Assembly: GCA_041392805.1 (NCBI GenBank)
Contig: JAWKLJ010000001.1
Location: forward strand, 372,001-436,000
DNA: 64,000 nt
Reading direction: 5' to 3'
Source of the DNA: Saprospiraceae bacterium
GTDB taxonomy: Bacteria; Bacteroidota; Bacteroidia; Chitinophagales; Saprospiraceae
Below the pieces are notes generated by a model. It had not been told where the DNA came from, made no database searches, and was given only the letters and a program-made list of their open reading frames with translations. Made by a program: the position numbers and the translations under genes. Position 1 is the first letter of the stretch. Each line of letters opens with the position of its first letter. Below are positions 19,047 to 28,057 of this stretch, in pieces.

Positions 19047-19658
19047 ATGAAACAACCATTAGTATCACCATTAGATAGAAATGCTACCAAAGAAGCCGAA
19101 GAAATGGCCAAATTCTACGAAGAAACCCTCGGGTTCACCCCCAATAGCTTATTCACCATGATGCATCGCCCCCGCATCGCCAGTGCCTTTCTGGAGATGA
19201 ACCAGGCCGTGATGGAGAACAAAGGCCGGGTCACCAGCGCCTTAAAACGCCTGATCGCCTATTTGTCCAGCATGACCGCAGGCTGCCGTTACTGCGAGGC
19301 CCACGCCATTCGCGCCGCCGTGCGCTACGGCTCCGAAGCCGACAAATTGAATCATATCTGGGAGTATAAAACCTATCCTGCTTTCACCGCCGCAGAAAGA
19401 GCCGCCTTTGACCTCGCCATTGCCGCTTCTTCCATTCCTAACGCCGTGGATGATGCGATATCCGAACAAATGCGCCAGCATTGGGAGGAAGGAGAGATCG
19501 TTGAAATCCTGGGCGTCATTGCCCTTTTTGGTTACCTGAATAGGTGGAATGATAGCATGGGTACCCAATTGGAAGAACCAGCCGCAGCAGATGGCAACCA
19601 GTACCTCGCAGGACATGGCTGGTCAAGAGGAAAACACCAGTATGAGAAGGGTAGTTGA
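19047..19658 (+). CDS. Carboxymuconolactone decarboxylase / AhpD-like family protein
   Basis: 203 residues, mostly helical. The motif MTAGCRYCEAHAIRAAVRYG (residues about 76-95) contains the CxxC plus downstream His of the AhpD-like family. Members act as peroxidase-linked disulfide reductases or as decarboxylases. The N-terminal FYEETLGFTPNSLFTMMHRP is typical of the stand-alone branch. The last about 70 bp of the gene (encoding GHGWSRGKHQYEKGS) are repeated at 20007-20075, on the other side of a dispersed repeat. Confidence 0.9.
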   Translation: MKQPLVSPLDRNATKEAEEMAKFYEETLGFTPNSLFTMMHRPRIASAFLEMNQAVMENKGRVTSALKRLIAYLSSMTAGCRYCEAHAIRAAVRYGSEADKLNHIWEYKTYPAFTAAERAAFDLAIAASSIPNAVDDAISEQMRQHWEEGEIVEILGVIALFGYLNRWNDSMGTQLEEPAAADGNQYLAGHGWSRGKHQYEKGS

Positions 19659-20075
19659 TGGTCGATGGACCATGGACTATCAAACCCTTGTATTAGGTTA
19701 AGATGAGGTTTGCGATGAAGGATTCCGCCATTAGCAGATTCGGCGTTAAAAAACAGCCTGAAACGAAGAGCCCGCACAAAAAACTGTTTGAGCTTCGACA
19801 CAACCAAAATAGATCACAAATATTTAATAATCAACACTTTTCGAGCAATACCTCGAACCCAATGGCGAGTTTTTTTTTGTGCAACGGAGTTTCAGGCTGT
19901 TTTAGCCGAAGATGCGTAAGGCGGCGGTTTTGGCTCCACCTTTTCCCGCGAAAAGGTGGAAAAGCAAATGTTGTGGCCAAGCAGTTAATGGAAACCTGTA
20001 CTTAGCAGAACATGCTGGTCAAGAGAGAAGCATCAATATGAGGAGGGTAGTTGATGGTCGATGGACCATGGACTA
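19611..20075. repeat. Pair of ~68-bp direct repeats flanking a dispersed repeat
   Basis: The block at 19611-19680 (3' end of the AhpD-like gene and its tail) recurs at 20007-20075 with a few changes. Both contain GGTAGTTGATGGTCGATGG followed by ACCATGGACTAT. Between them lies dispersed repeat family A. The structure looks like insertion of the dispersed repeat accompanied by a duplication of the flank. Confidence 0.7.
19721..19983 (+). repeat. Dispersed repeat family A, copy 1
   Basis: Begins GATTCCGCCATTAGCAGATT and ends with a strong hairpin, CCACCTTTTC-CCGC-GAAAAGGTGG. Other copies are at 40921-41229 and 46669-47006, all on the plus strand and all between genes. Within each copy AAACTGTTTGAGCTTCGA and CCAATGG-GAGTTT are conserved. 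It has no long open frame and no transposase. Confidence 0.8.
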
Positions 20076-20117
20076 TCCATCAACTATCGACCATCATTTT
20101 TGAATAAAAAAAACCCT

Positions 20118-21248
20118 ATGGGCCCTTTAAACAGCATCAAAATCATCGAAATGGGTGGCATTGGACCAGGTCCCTTTGCTGGCATGCTCTTGGCAGATAT
20201 GGGCGCCGAAGTAATCCTGATAGAGCGTTTTTCGGCCCCCAAAAGCCATCGAGTACCCGATTGTAGCCGGAGAGGAAAAAAGTCGGTGGCGCTTAACCTC
20301 AAAAGCCCCCAAGGAGTGGCTACCTTATTGCAATTGGTTGCCCAAGCGGATGTCCTCATTGAAGGTTTTCGCCCTGGCGTCATGGAGCGACTGGGGCTAG
20401 GCCCAACGGTGTGCTTGGAGAAAAATCCAAGGCTCGTATATGGCCGCATGACGGGCTGGGGGCAAGCCGGGCCCTTGGCCCAAAGCGCCGGCCATGACAT
20501 TAACTACATTTCCTTGACGGGCGCCCTCTTTGCCACCGGCCGAGCCCACGAAAAGCCCGTCCCCCCCTTGAACCTGGTTGGCGATTTTGGTGGCGGAGGC
20601 ATGTTTTTGGTGACGGGCATCCTGGCGGCCCTGATCGAGGTGCAAAAATCGGGGCAGGGACAGGTGGTGGATGCCGCCATGACCGATGGGTCGGCACTCT
20701 TGATGGCTATGGTTAACAGCTTACATGCCATGGGGATGTGGTCGCCCAAACGGGGTGTCAACCTACTCGACTCCGGGGCCCATTTTTATGATACCTATGA
20801 AACCAAAGACGGCAAATACATTTCGATCGGCGCCATTGAACCTCAATTTTATGCCTTGCTGCTGGAAAAAGCCAAGTTGGATTCTGCGGAATTCGGCCAG
20901 CAAATGAACCAGCAGAATTGGCCACTGCTCAAAGAAAAATTTGCCGAGGTTTTTAAAGCCAAAACGCAGGCAGAATGGTGCGATATCATGGAAGGTACAG
21001 ATGTCTGCTTTGCACCTGTGTTGGATTTCCTGGAAGCCCAACAACATCCACACAATGTAGCTCGGGAAATGTATATTGAAGTGGATGGCTTGGTGCAGCC
21101 AGCGCCAGCGCCCAGGTTTAGCCGGACCGCAACGGCGGTGCAGTTTGGTCCGCGTGCGGCTGGCGAAAACACGGAAGAGGTGTTGAGAGATTGGGGATTC
21201 TCGGAAGAGCAGGTTGCTGTTTTACGGGAGGAAAAGGTGATTAGTTAG
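20118..21248 (+). CDS. CaiB/BaiF family CoA-transferase (alpha-methylacyl-CoA racemase-like)
   Basis: 376 residues from the ATG at 20118. The frame is open further upstream, but the family N-terminus LNSIKIIEMGGIGPGPFAGM starts here. Motifs include LLADMGAEVILIER, SRRGKKSVALNLKSPQG and RLVYGRMTGWGQAGPLAQSA, then GHDINYISLTGAL with the conserved His-Asp pair of the racemase branch, and GQVVDAAMTDG. The length fits the racemase branch better than the 400+ residue formyl-/carnitine-CoA transferases. Probable cytoplasmic CoA-ester enzyme. No pathway partners are visible next to it. Confidence 0.9.
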   Translation: MGPLNSIKIIEMGGIGPGPFAGMLLADMGAEVILIERFSAPKSHRVPDCSRRGKKSVALNLKSPQGVATLLQLVAQADVLIEGFRPGVMERLGLGPTVCLEKNPRLVYGRMTGWGQAGPLAQSAGHDINYISLTGALFATGRAHEKPVPPLNLVGDFGGGGMFLVTGILAALIEVQKSGQGQVVDAAMTDGSALLMAMVNSLHAMGMWSPKRGVNLLDSGAHFYDTYETKDGKYISIGAIEPQFYALLLEKAKLDSAEFGQQMNQQNWPLLKEKFAEVFKAKTQAEWCDIMEGTDVCFAPVLDFLEAQQHPHNVAREMYIEVDGLVQPAPAPRFSRTATAVQFGPRAAGENTEEVLRDWGFSEEQVAVLREEKVIS

Positions 21249-21835
21249 GGCTCATGTTTTTTGGACGGGGTGTTATTGGAGGGGGGGCTTGAAGTTTTTT
21301 TGGACGGGGAGTTATTGGAGGGGGGCTGGAGTTTTTTTTGGACGGAGAGATATTGGAGGAGTAGAGCTATTGGAGAAAAACATTTCCTCTCCATTAACTC
21401 TATAACTCCATTACCTCCACGTCCCCAAAAAAAAACCAAGCTCCACCATAATCAAAATGGCAATTAAAATCAAAATCAAAATGTGGGCTAAAAGCCTGCG
21501 CCAAAAAGCCACGCCTAGGCGAAACCAAATTTATATCGCATACCTAACGGCATGCATGGCGCTTTTTACGCCTTTTTCTACCGATAGTCAATCCCTAAAG
21601 GGATTTTTTTGGCTTGGGACGAGCTATAGCGCTGAGAAAAAACCTCCATTACCTCTATAACTCCAATACCACGTCCCAAAAAAACCTCCAGCCGAGCCGG
21701 ACCTCGAAAACCAGCGGCATTTTTAGGACGGAGAGATATTGGAGGAGTAGAGCTATTGGAGAAAAACATTTCCTCTCCATTACCTCTATAACTCCAATAC
21801 CTCCACGTCCCAAAAAAACCTCAAGCCCTCATCCC
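21249..21835. repeat. Intergenic low-complexity repeats (GGACGG-AGATATTGGAGG type)
   Basis: A segment reading GGACGGAGAGATATTGGAGG, then AGTAGAGCTATTGGAGAAAA and CATTTCCTCTCCATTA occurs at 21341-21400 and again at 21727-21785. Related CTCCAATA-ACTCC and ACCTCCACGTCCC stretches are inverted relative to it, and similar sequence recurs at 48540-48850. No gene is supported. Confidence 0.6.
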
Positions 21836-24736
21836 CTATTTGATGACCACAAATTTCTTAGCAACCCGCTCTTCTTTAGTCACCAGGTGCACAAAGTAAA
21901 TACCAGGAGATAACAAACTGGTATCCAATTCCTTGCGCTGCTGTCCTTCCTGCAAGTTAACTTGTTCTTGGCGCATCACTTTGCCCGATAGATCAGTAAG
22001 TATCAATTGAACAGTTGCACTGTTTACCATATTGAAACTTAAGGTCAATTCCCCTCTGGTTGGATTGGGGAAAAGATAAACATTGGACAAGCCCTGGGCT
22101 ATGCTGGTTTCAGCATTTAGATCGGTGGCCACTCCTTTGGACCGTGCCGCATATTGACATCCGGAAACGGTTACGTCATCAATATAAACATTGTCGGAAT
22201 CCGTTGAGGCATCACAGCGGAAGCGCAAGAGCGTATTCGCCGAGAACGGACCAGGGATCACCACACTGTCAAATTTTCTTTCACCATTCTCGAATTCGTC
22301 TCCTTGGTTCCATTCTTCCACCGTGACAAAAGTTGCACCACCATCGGTAGATACTTGCAACCAGAAATCTTCGTCGCTGTTATCCATACTTTCAGCGATG
22401 TAAGAGAAGGAAACCGTTAGCTCTTCGAATGCAGCCAAATTCAGGCTATTCGTGGTTAACACAGAGGAACTGGTGTTATCTTGTAGTCTTACACAGTAAA
22501 TTCCACTATTGGCAAAAGCCTGATCGCTGGCGACCAATCGGCAATCCGTTCCGCCATCATTCCACATGCCATAGCCATTTTCAAAGTCATTGCTATCGAT
22601 GAGGACAGTTGTACATGACCCTGGATCACATGGTGCACAGGAGCCACCACAATCTACGCCTGTTTCATCGCCATTTTGGATGCCATCATCGCAGGTAGGA
22701 TCAACTGGGCAGGCAGGACAATCAGGGCCGCCACAGTCTACACCCGTTTCATCGCCATTTTGGATACCATCCTCACAGGTAGGCTCAACTGGGCAGGCAG
22801 GGCAATCGGGGCCGCCACAATCTACACCCGTTTCATCACCATTTTGGATGCCATCATCGCAGGTGGGCTCAACTGGGCAGGCAGGACAATCGGGGCCACC
22901 ACAATCTACGCCCGTTTCGTCGCCATTTTGGATGCCATCATCGCAGGTGGGCTCAACTGGGCAGGCAGGACAATCTGGGCCACCACAATCTACACCCGTT
23001 TCGTCGCCATTTTGGATGCCATCATCACAAGTCGGATCCACACCACCACCAGTACAACCGGTAATTCTAACATTATCAATATAGACATAGTCCCCATCGT
23101 CAGAGGCATCACACTGGAACCGCAACAAAGTACTGGCCGTAAAGGGTCCTGTAATTTCAAGGGTTTCAAAATACCTGACGCCATTTTCAAATTCATCACC
23201 AAGGTTCCATTCTTCTACGGTTGTAAAGGTACTTCCACCATCCGTAGATACCTGCAACCAGAAATCTTCGTCCGCATTATCCATGCTCTCCGTAATATAC
23301 GAGAATTTAATAGCCACCCTTTGGAAAGCGGCCAGGTTGAGCGGGTTAGTCGTCATATTTGAGGAAGAAGAATTATCCCTCAAACGAACAGCCGAACCGG
23401 TTCCTCCAACCGCATAAATATAGTCGCTGGCGCTTCTTCTACAGTCCGCACCTCCATCATTCCAAATTCCCATATCTGTATCAAAGTCGCTATAATCAAT
23501 TTGATCAAAACAGCCATTACATGACACACAATCGGGTCCGCCACAATCTACCCCTTCCTCTTCTCCGTTTTGAATACCATCATTGCAGGTAGGGCAAACG
23601 GGGCAGGTAGGGCCACCACAATCCACACCTGTTTCATTACCATTTTGAATACCATCATCACAGGTTGGACAAGCAACGCAATTAGATCCACCACAATCTA
23701 CACCCGTCTCATCTCCATTTTGGAACCCGTCGGTACAAGAAGCTGGCTCACCTTGTGAACAACCAGGTGAACTTAAAAGACTTACCCGATCACCGCCTTC
23801 CTCAAAAAGGGCTCGCATCCTTTCTTTCTGGCCTTGGGTAAATAAGTTCATACAACCATCATCCGAATAGTCCATATAGTTTTGGAACATGTCTGGCAGG
23901 TCGCCGGCCCCTGTATTACAAGTATTAGGGCCAGGATAAGTACAAGGTGATCCGGTGTAATTAGCATCTCCTGCAAGCGGAGTATCTGCTACTAAATCAT
24001 CGACGCCACAGCCTCCATCGCCCCAGATATGGCGAAGGTTTAACCAGTGTCCCACCTCATGTGTGGCTGTACGCCCGAGGTCGAAAGGGGCTGTTGCGGT
24101 GCCGATATTACCGACAAACCGATAGTCGCAAACCACGCCATCCGTAGCAGCTGGGCCCCCAGGGAATTGGGCATAACCCAAGATACTCCCTCCGATATTA
24201 CAAACCCAAAAATTCAAATAATCACTGGCAGGCCAGGCATCTTTTCCGCCTTGTGCATCGAATTTCACCGAATTATCAGTGCCATGTCCAGCAACAGTGG
24301 TTGGCGTTCTGGTAATACCAGACGTTGCAAAACCGTTGGGATCAGTGGAAGCCAAACAAAACTGAATTTCCACATCAGCTGCAACCCCTTGGAAATCGGC
24401 AGGGGTATTCACTATATCGGCGTTAATTCTTCTAAAATCTTCGTTGAGAATATCAATTTGTGACTGCAATTGTGCCGCACTAATATTCTCTGAAGGCGTG
24501 TTGTAAACCACGTGAAATACAACAGGAATCGTAATCACCCCATCTACTGCCCGGGCGCCACCCTGCAGTACCCGTTGGGTGTGTCTTTCAATGGCTTCCA
24601 ATCTGTTTTTTGTATTTGGATCCAATTGCTGTAGGTACTCCAAATTCTCCATAGTGGCACAATTCCGCTGTGCCGAAAGGGAAAAACCCATTCCTAGTAA
24701 TACCAAAAAGGCTAGCAAAAATAGCGTTCTTTTCAT
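21836..24736 (-). CDS. Secreted M43-family zinc metalloprotease with Cys-rich repeats and T9SS sorting domain
   Basis: 966 residues. Signal peptide 1-22. The metzincin-type catalytic helix HEVGHWLNLRH is at about 226-236, within a pappalysin/cytophagalysin-like (M43B) domain. There follow three 24-28 residue Cys-rich repeats (DDGIQNG-ETGVDCGGP type), a jelly-roll-like domain (about 400-550), five more nearly identical Cys-rich repeats of 28 residues, a second copy of the jelly-roll-like domain, and a C-terminal sorting domain of about 75 residues (VYLFPNPTRGELTL ... KKFVVIK). It should be exported by Sec and then by the type IX system to the cell surface. The internal repeats are nearly identical at DNA level, so copy number may vary. 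Confidence 0.95.
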   Translation of the reverse strand: MKRTLFLLAFLVLLGMGFSLSAQRNCATMENLEYLQQLDPNTKNRLEAIERHTQRVLQGGARAVDGVITIPVVFHVVYNTPSENISAAQLQSQIDILNEDFRRINADIVNTPADFQGVAADVEIQFCLASTDPNGFATSGITRTPTTVAGHGTDNSVKFDAQGGKDAWPASDYLNFWVCNIGGSILGYAQFPGGPAATDGVVCDYRFVGNIGTATAPFDLGRTATHEVGHWLNLRHIWGDGGCGVDDLVADTPLAGDANYTGSPCTYPGPNTCNTGAGDLPDMFQNYMDYSDDGCMNLFTQGQKERMRALFEEGGDRVSLLSSPGCSQGEPASCTDGFQNGDETGVDCGGSNCVACPTCDDGIQNGNETGVDCGGPTCPVCPTCNDGIQNGEEEGVDCGGPDCVSCNGCFDQIDYSDFDTDMGIWNDGGADCRRSASDYIYAVGGTGSAVRLRDNSSSSNMTTNPLNLAAFQRVAIKFSYITESMDNADEDFWLQVSTDGGSTFTTVEEWNLGDEFENGVRYFETLEITGPFTASTLLRFQCDASDDGDYVYIDNVRITGCTGGGVDPTCDDGIQNGDETGVDCGGPDCPACPVEPTCDDGIQNGDETGVDCGGPDCPACPVEPTCDDGIQNGDETGVDCGGPDCPACPVEPTCEDGIQNGDETGVDCGGPDCPACPVDPTCDDGIQNGDETGVDCGGSCAPCDPGSCTTVLIDSNDFENGYGMWNDGGTDCRLVASDQAFANSGIYCVRLQDNTSSSVLTTNSLNLAAFEELTVSFSYIAESMDNSDEDFWLQVSTDGGATFVTVEEWNQGDEFENGERKFDSVVIPGPFSANTLLRFRCDASTDSDNVYIDDVTVSGCQYAARSKGVATDLNAETSIAQGLSNVYLFPNPTRGELTLSFNMVNSATVQLILTDLSGKVMRQEQVNLQEGQQRKELDTSLLSPGIYFVHLVTKEERVAKKFVVIK

Positions 24737-24760
24737 GATGAGTTATTAAGGTTTTAAGTT

Positions 24761-24863
24761 CTTTGACAAATCTCGTGATCTAGAGGCAATCATAAAAAGA
24801 AAGCAACACTTCCTTTGGTCGTTTTTGCTTTCTTTTTATGATTGCCCACGAGATTTGTCAAAG
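24761..24863. repeat. Long perfect-stem hairpin upstream of the M43 protease gene
   Basis: CTTTGACAAATCTCGTG (24761-24777) pairs with its inverse at 24847-24863. The 22 bases from 24785 (GGCAATCATAAAAAGAAAGC...) pair with 24825-24846. The result is a 39-bp stem with a 7-nt bulge (24778-24784) and an 18-nt loop, starting 25 bp upstream of the protease start. It could be a mobile palindrome or an mRNA-leader structure. The rest of 24737-25098 holds nothing recognisable. Confidence 0.85.
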
Positions 24864-25098
24864 AAGGAGGTTTTAAAATAAAAGGGTATTATGCCAAGAA
24901 AGCATAAAAAACATGTTGAGGCTATGGACGGACTGTGAGAATACCGGGCAATAATGGCGGAGAGCACTTAACGACGCTCTTTTTAATATCTAATATTTAT
25001 ATATATAATCAATCAGTGATTATAGAAAGGCTAATCTACAATAATTTTATGAAATCATAAAAAAAAAATAAAAATTAATAGGTAACCAGTGTTCAGGC

Positions 25099-25410
25099 TT
25101 AAGCTGCCAATTTTTCTAATAATCTTGATCTAATTTCTTCAAAATTAAGCCATTCTAAGGCAGGAAGACTGCTCATTAAATAGTCAATCATTAAAGATTT
25201 AACATTGCTGTCTCCCACAACCGCTTCATAAGGTAAGGCAATCCTTAAAAAACTATCCCCTTGATCCTCCCAGGCATCCTGTTTGTTATCATCCTTTATA
25301 GCCACAAAAGTAATATAGACATTGTCATATAGCCCATTAAGTCGGCTATTGAAAAAGCTGGTATCAACATATTTATTGGAAAGGAGGTCTACTCTTTTGT
25401 TAAATTGCAT
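25099..25410 (-). CDS. Small protein of unknown function, tandem paralogue 2
   Basis: 103 residues, acidic, no signal or membrane segment. It shares most of its length with the gene at 25453-25761: both start M-FNK-VD, contain YITFVAI, DAW-D--DSFLRIALPYE and -LM-DYL, and end EKLAA. The conserved block SFLRIALPYE is the best family mark. Separated by 42 bp from its paralogue, so probably one transcript. Not recognised. Confidence 0.75.
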   Translation of the reverse strand: MQFNKRVDLLSNKYVDTSFFNSRLNGLYDNVYITFVAIKDDNKQDAWEDQGDSFLRIALPYEAVVGDSNVKSLMIDYLMSSLPALEWLNFEEIRSRLLEKLAA

Positions 25411-25452
25411 AGCTTATAAAATTATCGTGGTTGGTAGGTAGCAAGCCATTTT

Positions 25453-25761
25453 TTAAGCCGCCAATTTCTCTGAAATTTGAATTTTCATGGCTTCGTAGTC
25501 GAGCCAACTCAGTTTATCCAAATGCCTTAAAAGGTAGTCTTTCATCAAGTTTCTGGCATTACCCTTGAGTACTTCCTCATAAGGAAGGGCTATCCTAAGA
25601 AAACTATCCTCCTTATCACTCCAGGCGTCAATCAGGTGGTCACCTTCAATCGCAACAAAAGTGATATATAGATGGTCTTCCCAGCCGATCAAAGAATCCT
25701 CAAAATAATCGATGTCGGCAATAGGATTAGTTTTTACATCTACTTTTTTGTTAAAGAGCAT
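25453..25761 (-). CDS. Small protein of unknown function, tandem paralogue 1
   Basis: 102 residues, paralogue of the downstream gene at 25099-25410 (see there for shared blocks). Begins MLFNKKVDVKTNPIADIDYF and ends KIQISEKLAA. Two unequal copies kept intact side by side suggest a real family, but no function can be given. Confidence 0.75.
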   Translation of the reverse strand: MLFNKKVDVKTNPIADIDYFEDSLIGWEDHLYITFVAIEGDHLIDAWSDKEDSFLRIALPYEEVLKGNARNLMKDYLLRHLDKLSWLDYEAMKIQISEKLAA

Positions 25762-26740
25762 AACTGATTCCGAACTCCATTGTTAATGTTTGTAATAAGT
25801 TAAACATACCTTGGAGCGTTTCAAAACACAATATAGACGGATTATGGGAAAAGTGCAATAGTTGTAGGAATAATTAACTTAAGCCCAGCGCAAGCGGTGA
25901 TGCTTTCCACAAAAAGTGTCGCCTCCACCAGCAACACAGCCGACGCTGTCAAGGGGTGACTTTCCAAGCTAAACCCTGGTTAGTCACCCCTTGACTAGCC
26001 AGCCCTAAGCAGCAACACCCGCTGGTTCTCGAGCTCCAGCTCGTGAACCCGTCACTTCCAAGACTGCCTGTAGCTCCAGCTACATCCCTGCTCGTACACG
26101 ATCCTGGACGACGAGCTCCAGCTCGGCGGTCGAGGCAACAACATATAATAGGGAGGAAATCCGATGGGATGGGCTTTAGCAAGCCATCAGCTGTTAAGCC
26201 AAGATGCACCTTGCAAAACTGCTGAGGTCTGAGGCGAGGGTTGGATGGGCATGACTTTTGTGCCCCCACATACAAGCTTCTTGCTAACAATTTTGCATTT
26301 TTAGGCAAACTTTCAACAACATGGCCAAGGTTTTGATCAGTCTGGTGAGCCAACAAAGGGTGCCGAATGTTTAAGGAATGAAGCATAAATAACCAAGCCC
26401 AATTACCGTTATCTTTTTCCACCAGTCGTCGTTGTTCATCATTCACATAGCTATGCTATGCTCATTCTTCACGCCTAGCCTGTTGAAAAAATATTTAGGT
26501 ACTTAGACCAGCTTATTTATGCTTCATTCCTTAGCGATAAAGGATGTCTTCTTTAAAGAGATCGATCGTTACCTCTTTATTTCTACACCTGAGATGGAGG
26601 AAAAAGGGGGTCGTAGGACATATGTTGCGGGCGAAAAGGAATAGAAGAATAGATGTGCATAAAATTTGAAAAACTAATTAAATAGCTTTTCTTTAGATAT
26701 TATTTAAAATTCATTTCCGGGAAATTAACCTAAAGCTATA
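25762..26740. other. Non-coding boundary region with repeats before the CRISPR island
   Basis: Contains a copy of dispersed repeat family B (26021-26129) and a 22-bp inverted repeat (26371-26392 against 26513-26534, 21 of 22 matching). The inverted repeat encloses a module resembling the palindromic insert in the IS110 transposases (ATAGCTATGCTATG...CACGCCTAGCC at 26446-26480). A minus-strand open frame at 25949-26446 crosses both repeats and is not believed as a gene, though its central part may be a transposase remnant. Confidence 0.5.
26021..26129 (+). repeat. Dispersed repeat family B, copy 1
   Basis: Starts GCTGGTTCTCGAGCTCCAGC, continues through GTCACTTCCAAGACTG and AGCTCCAGCTACATC, and ends with GAGCTCCAGCTCGGCGG. 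Several short palindromes (GAGCTC, CAGCTGG-like) make it strongly self-folding. Other copies: 46455-46540 (diverged), 47191-47300, 48369-48403 (partial), 63363-63471. Confidence 0.75.
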
Positions 26741-27103
26741 ATGTTGTACTTTGGTTTAGATGGGGATAGTATTGGTCGAATCATTGAATCTTACCTTATT
26801 GAAAATAATGTTGAGGAATTAGAGCAATTTAGTAAAAAGATAGTTAAGGCTATTGAGGAAATTAAAACTTTAGTCGAGACAATGGATGGGAAGGTCATCT
26901 TTTGCACTGGCGATAGTATTTTGTTTTATGGAGAAATTGACCCTTCTTTTGGAGAGGTAATAGTTAGGATATTCAAAGAAAAAACTAATAGAACAGCATC
27001 GGTGGGAATCGGAAAGACCACAGCATTTACTTACCTTGGATTAAAACTGGCAAAATCTAAAGGTGGTAACCAAGTTGTTTATTATAATGAAAAGACCCTC
27101 TAA
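26741..27103 (+). CDS. Minimal CRISPR polymerase (mCpol) domain protein, stand-alone nucleotide cyclase
   Basis: 120 residues. It resembles the mCpol family, a miniature Cas10-palm cyclase. The first metal-site motif is FGLDGDSIG (residues 4-12) and the GGDD-equivalent is FCTGDSILFYG (54-64, with GDS at 57-59). The C-terminal half has the family pattern ASVGIGKTTAFTYLGLKLAKSKG. No other domain is present. Known for the family: mCpol proteins make cyclic nucleotides and occur in Panoptes-type anti-phage systems, where the product restrains a membrane effector. Here the next gene (12 bp downstream) encodes a CARF-like/EAD11-like protein and the third a CARF nuclease, so the messenger probably acts on one of these (inference). 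First gene of a three-gene operon upstream of a type III effector locus. Confidence 0.78.
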   Translation: MLYFGLDGDSIGRIIESYLIENNVEELEQFSKKIVKAIEEIKTLVETMDGKVIFCTGDSILFYGEIDPSFGEVIVRIFKEKTNRTASVGIGKTTAFTYLGLKLAKSKGGNQVVYYNEKTL

Positions 27104-27115
27104 TTTATTGGATGT

Positions 27116-28033
27116 ATGAGAAAAGCTATTTGGATCTTTGTTTCTAGAAATGAAAAACCTGACCTATACATCAACATAATAAGCCATTTTTTAAACAGAT
27201 TTGGTAAGGATATTGTTAACAAGGCGGTTTTGGTAAAAATAATTGATAGCAGTATTGAAAAAGATCGAGAACTGACAAATTTATTGACACTAAAGGGCAA
27301 TATAACTAGACAAATTGATTCACTTTCAAATAGTCAATATCTTCTTTGGGATTGGAAAATTAAACAATTCAAAAATTTGGATAGTCCCCAAAATGTAATT
27401 ATTAAAGAAGATTGGTTGAAAATTTATAGAGCTTTTCAGGAGTTTTTGAAAGTGGGTATGATCGAAACAAAAACTATATTAGAAGAAAATATTGAAGTTC
27501 AACTTTCTAGTATTATTGTAGATAATAGTGATGACCTAATTTTTGATGTTACAGGGGTAATTACTCGACATATGTTAAGGGTAAGCTTAGTTCTTCTCTC
27601 GAAAAAAAAAGGAATTTACGCCTTTGAAATGCACAAGCCACTAGTTCATAATGATGAAGATTTGATTCATAATCTGCTAAGTAATGACTTTGATTATCAT
27701 AAATTAAACGTTAATAAATATGTTGTTATTTCACCTCCAGATAATATAAGTATCAATGACGTGGGTAGTTCTACCCTTCAAAATACCAATAAGGTAGAAG
27801 AAAGAAAAAGAATGATCAAAGAGGTATCAAAAGGCAATCCTGAAAAAATTATCAATAAAATTTTAGAAGCAGAGGAATTAGATGATCATCTAAAGGAAAA
27901 AGTAGCTTTGATTGGCGGACGATATAGTCATATTTCAAAACACCTAAGTATAGGTAGGATAAATTATGAGGAATATAAAAAAGAGCTATATAGTATTAAT
28001 TATGATCTAATAAATATTATTAATGACTTATAA
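27116..28033 (+). CDS. CARF-like protein with C-terminal EAD11-like adaptor domain
   Basis: 305 residues, no membrane helix. The N-terminal part starts KAIWIFVSRNEKPDLYIN, and the middle contains DDLIFDVTGVITRHMLRV followed by KKKGIYAFEMHK, a pattern seen in CARF-like nucleotide-sensing domains. The last about 75 residues (KEVSKGNPEKIINKILEAEE, EKVALIGGRYSHISK, IGRINYEEYKKEL, YDLINIINDL) match the helical pattern of effector-associated domain 11, a homotypic adaptor in bacterial conflict systems. Lies 12 bp after mCpol and 24 bp before the Card1-like gene. Probable job: sense the mCpol product and recruit another EAD11 protein, for which the gene at 38487-39143 is a candidate. Domain calls are by eye and moderate. 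Confidence 0.6.
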   Translation: MRKAIWIFVSRNEKPDLYINIISHFLNRFGKDIVNKAVLVKIIDSSIEKDRELTNLLTLKGNITRQIDSLSNSQYLLWDWKIKQFKNLDSPQNVIIKEDWLKIYRAFQEFLKVGMIETKTILEENIEVQLSSIIVDNSDDLIFDVTGVITRHMLRVSLVLLSKKKGIYAFEMHKPLVHNDEDLIHNLLSNDFDYHKLNVNKYVVISPPDNISINDVGSSTLQNTNKVEERKRMIKEVSKGNPEKIINKILEAEELDDHLKEKVALIGGRYSHISKHLSIGRINYEEYKKELYSINYDLINIINDL

Positions 28034-28057
28034 ACCCGATTGATATTAAAAAACACA

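Noticed and set aside
22590..23362. Plus-strand repetitive frames opposite the M43 protease
   Set aside because: Antisense reading of the 84-bp Cys-module repeats; the minus-strand frame has signal peptide, catalytic motif and sorting domain.
25949..26446. Minus-strand frame of 165 codons
   Set aside because: Crosses a family B repeat and a palindromic module; only a middle part could be a transposase remnant, which I could not identify.
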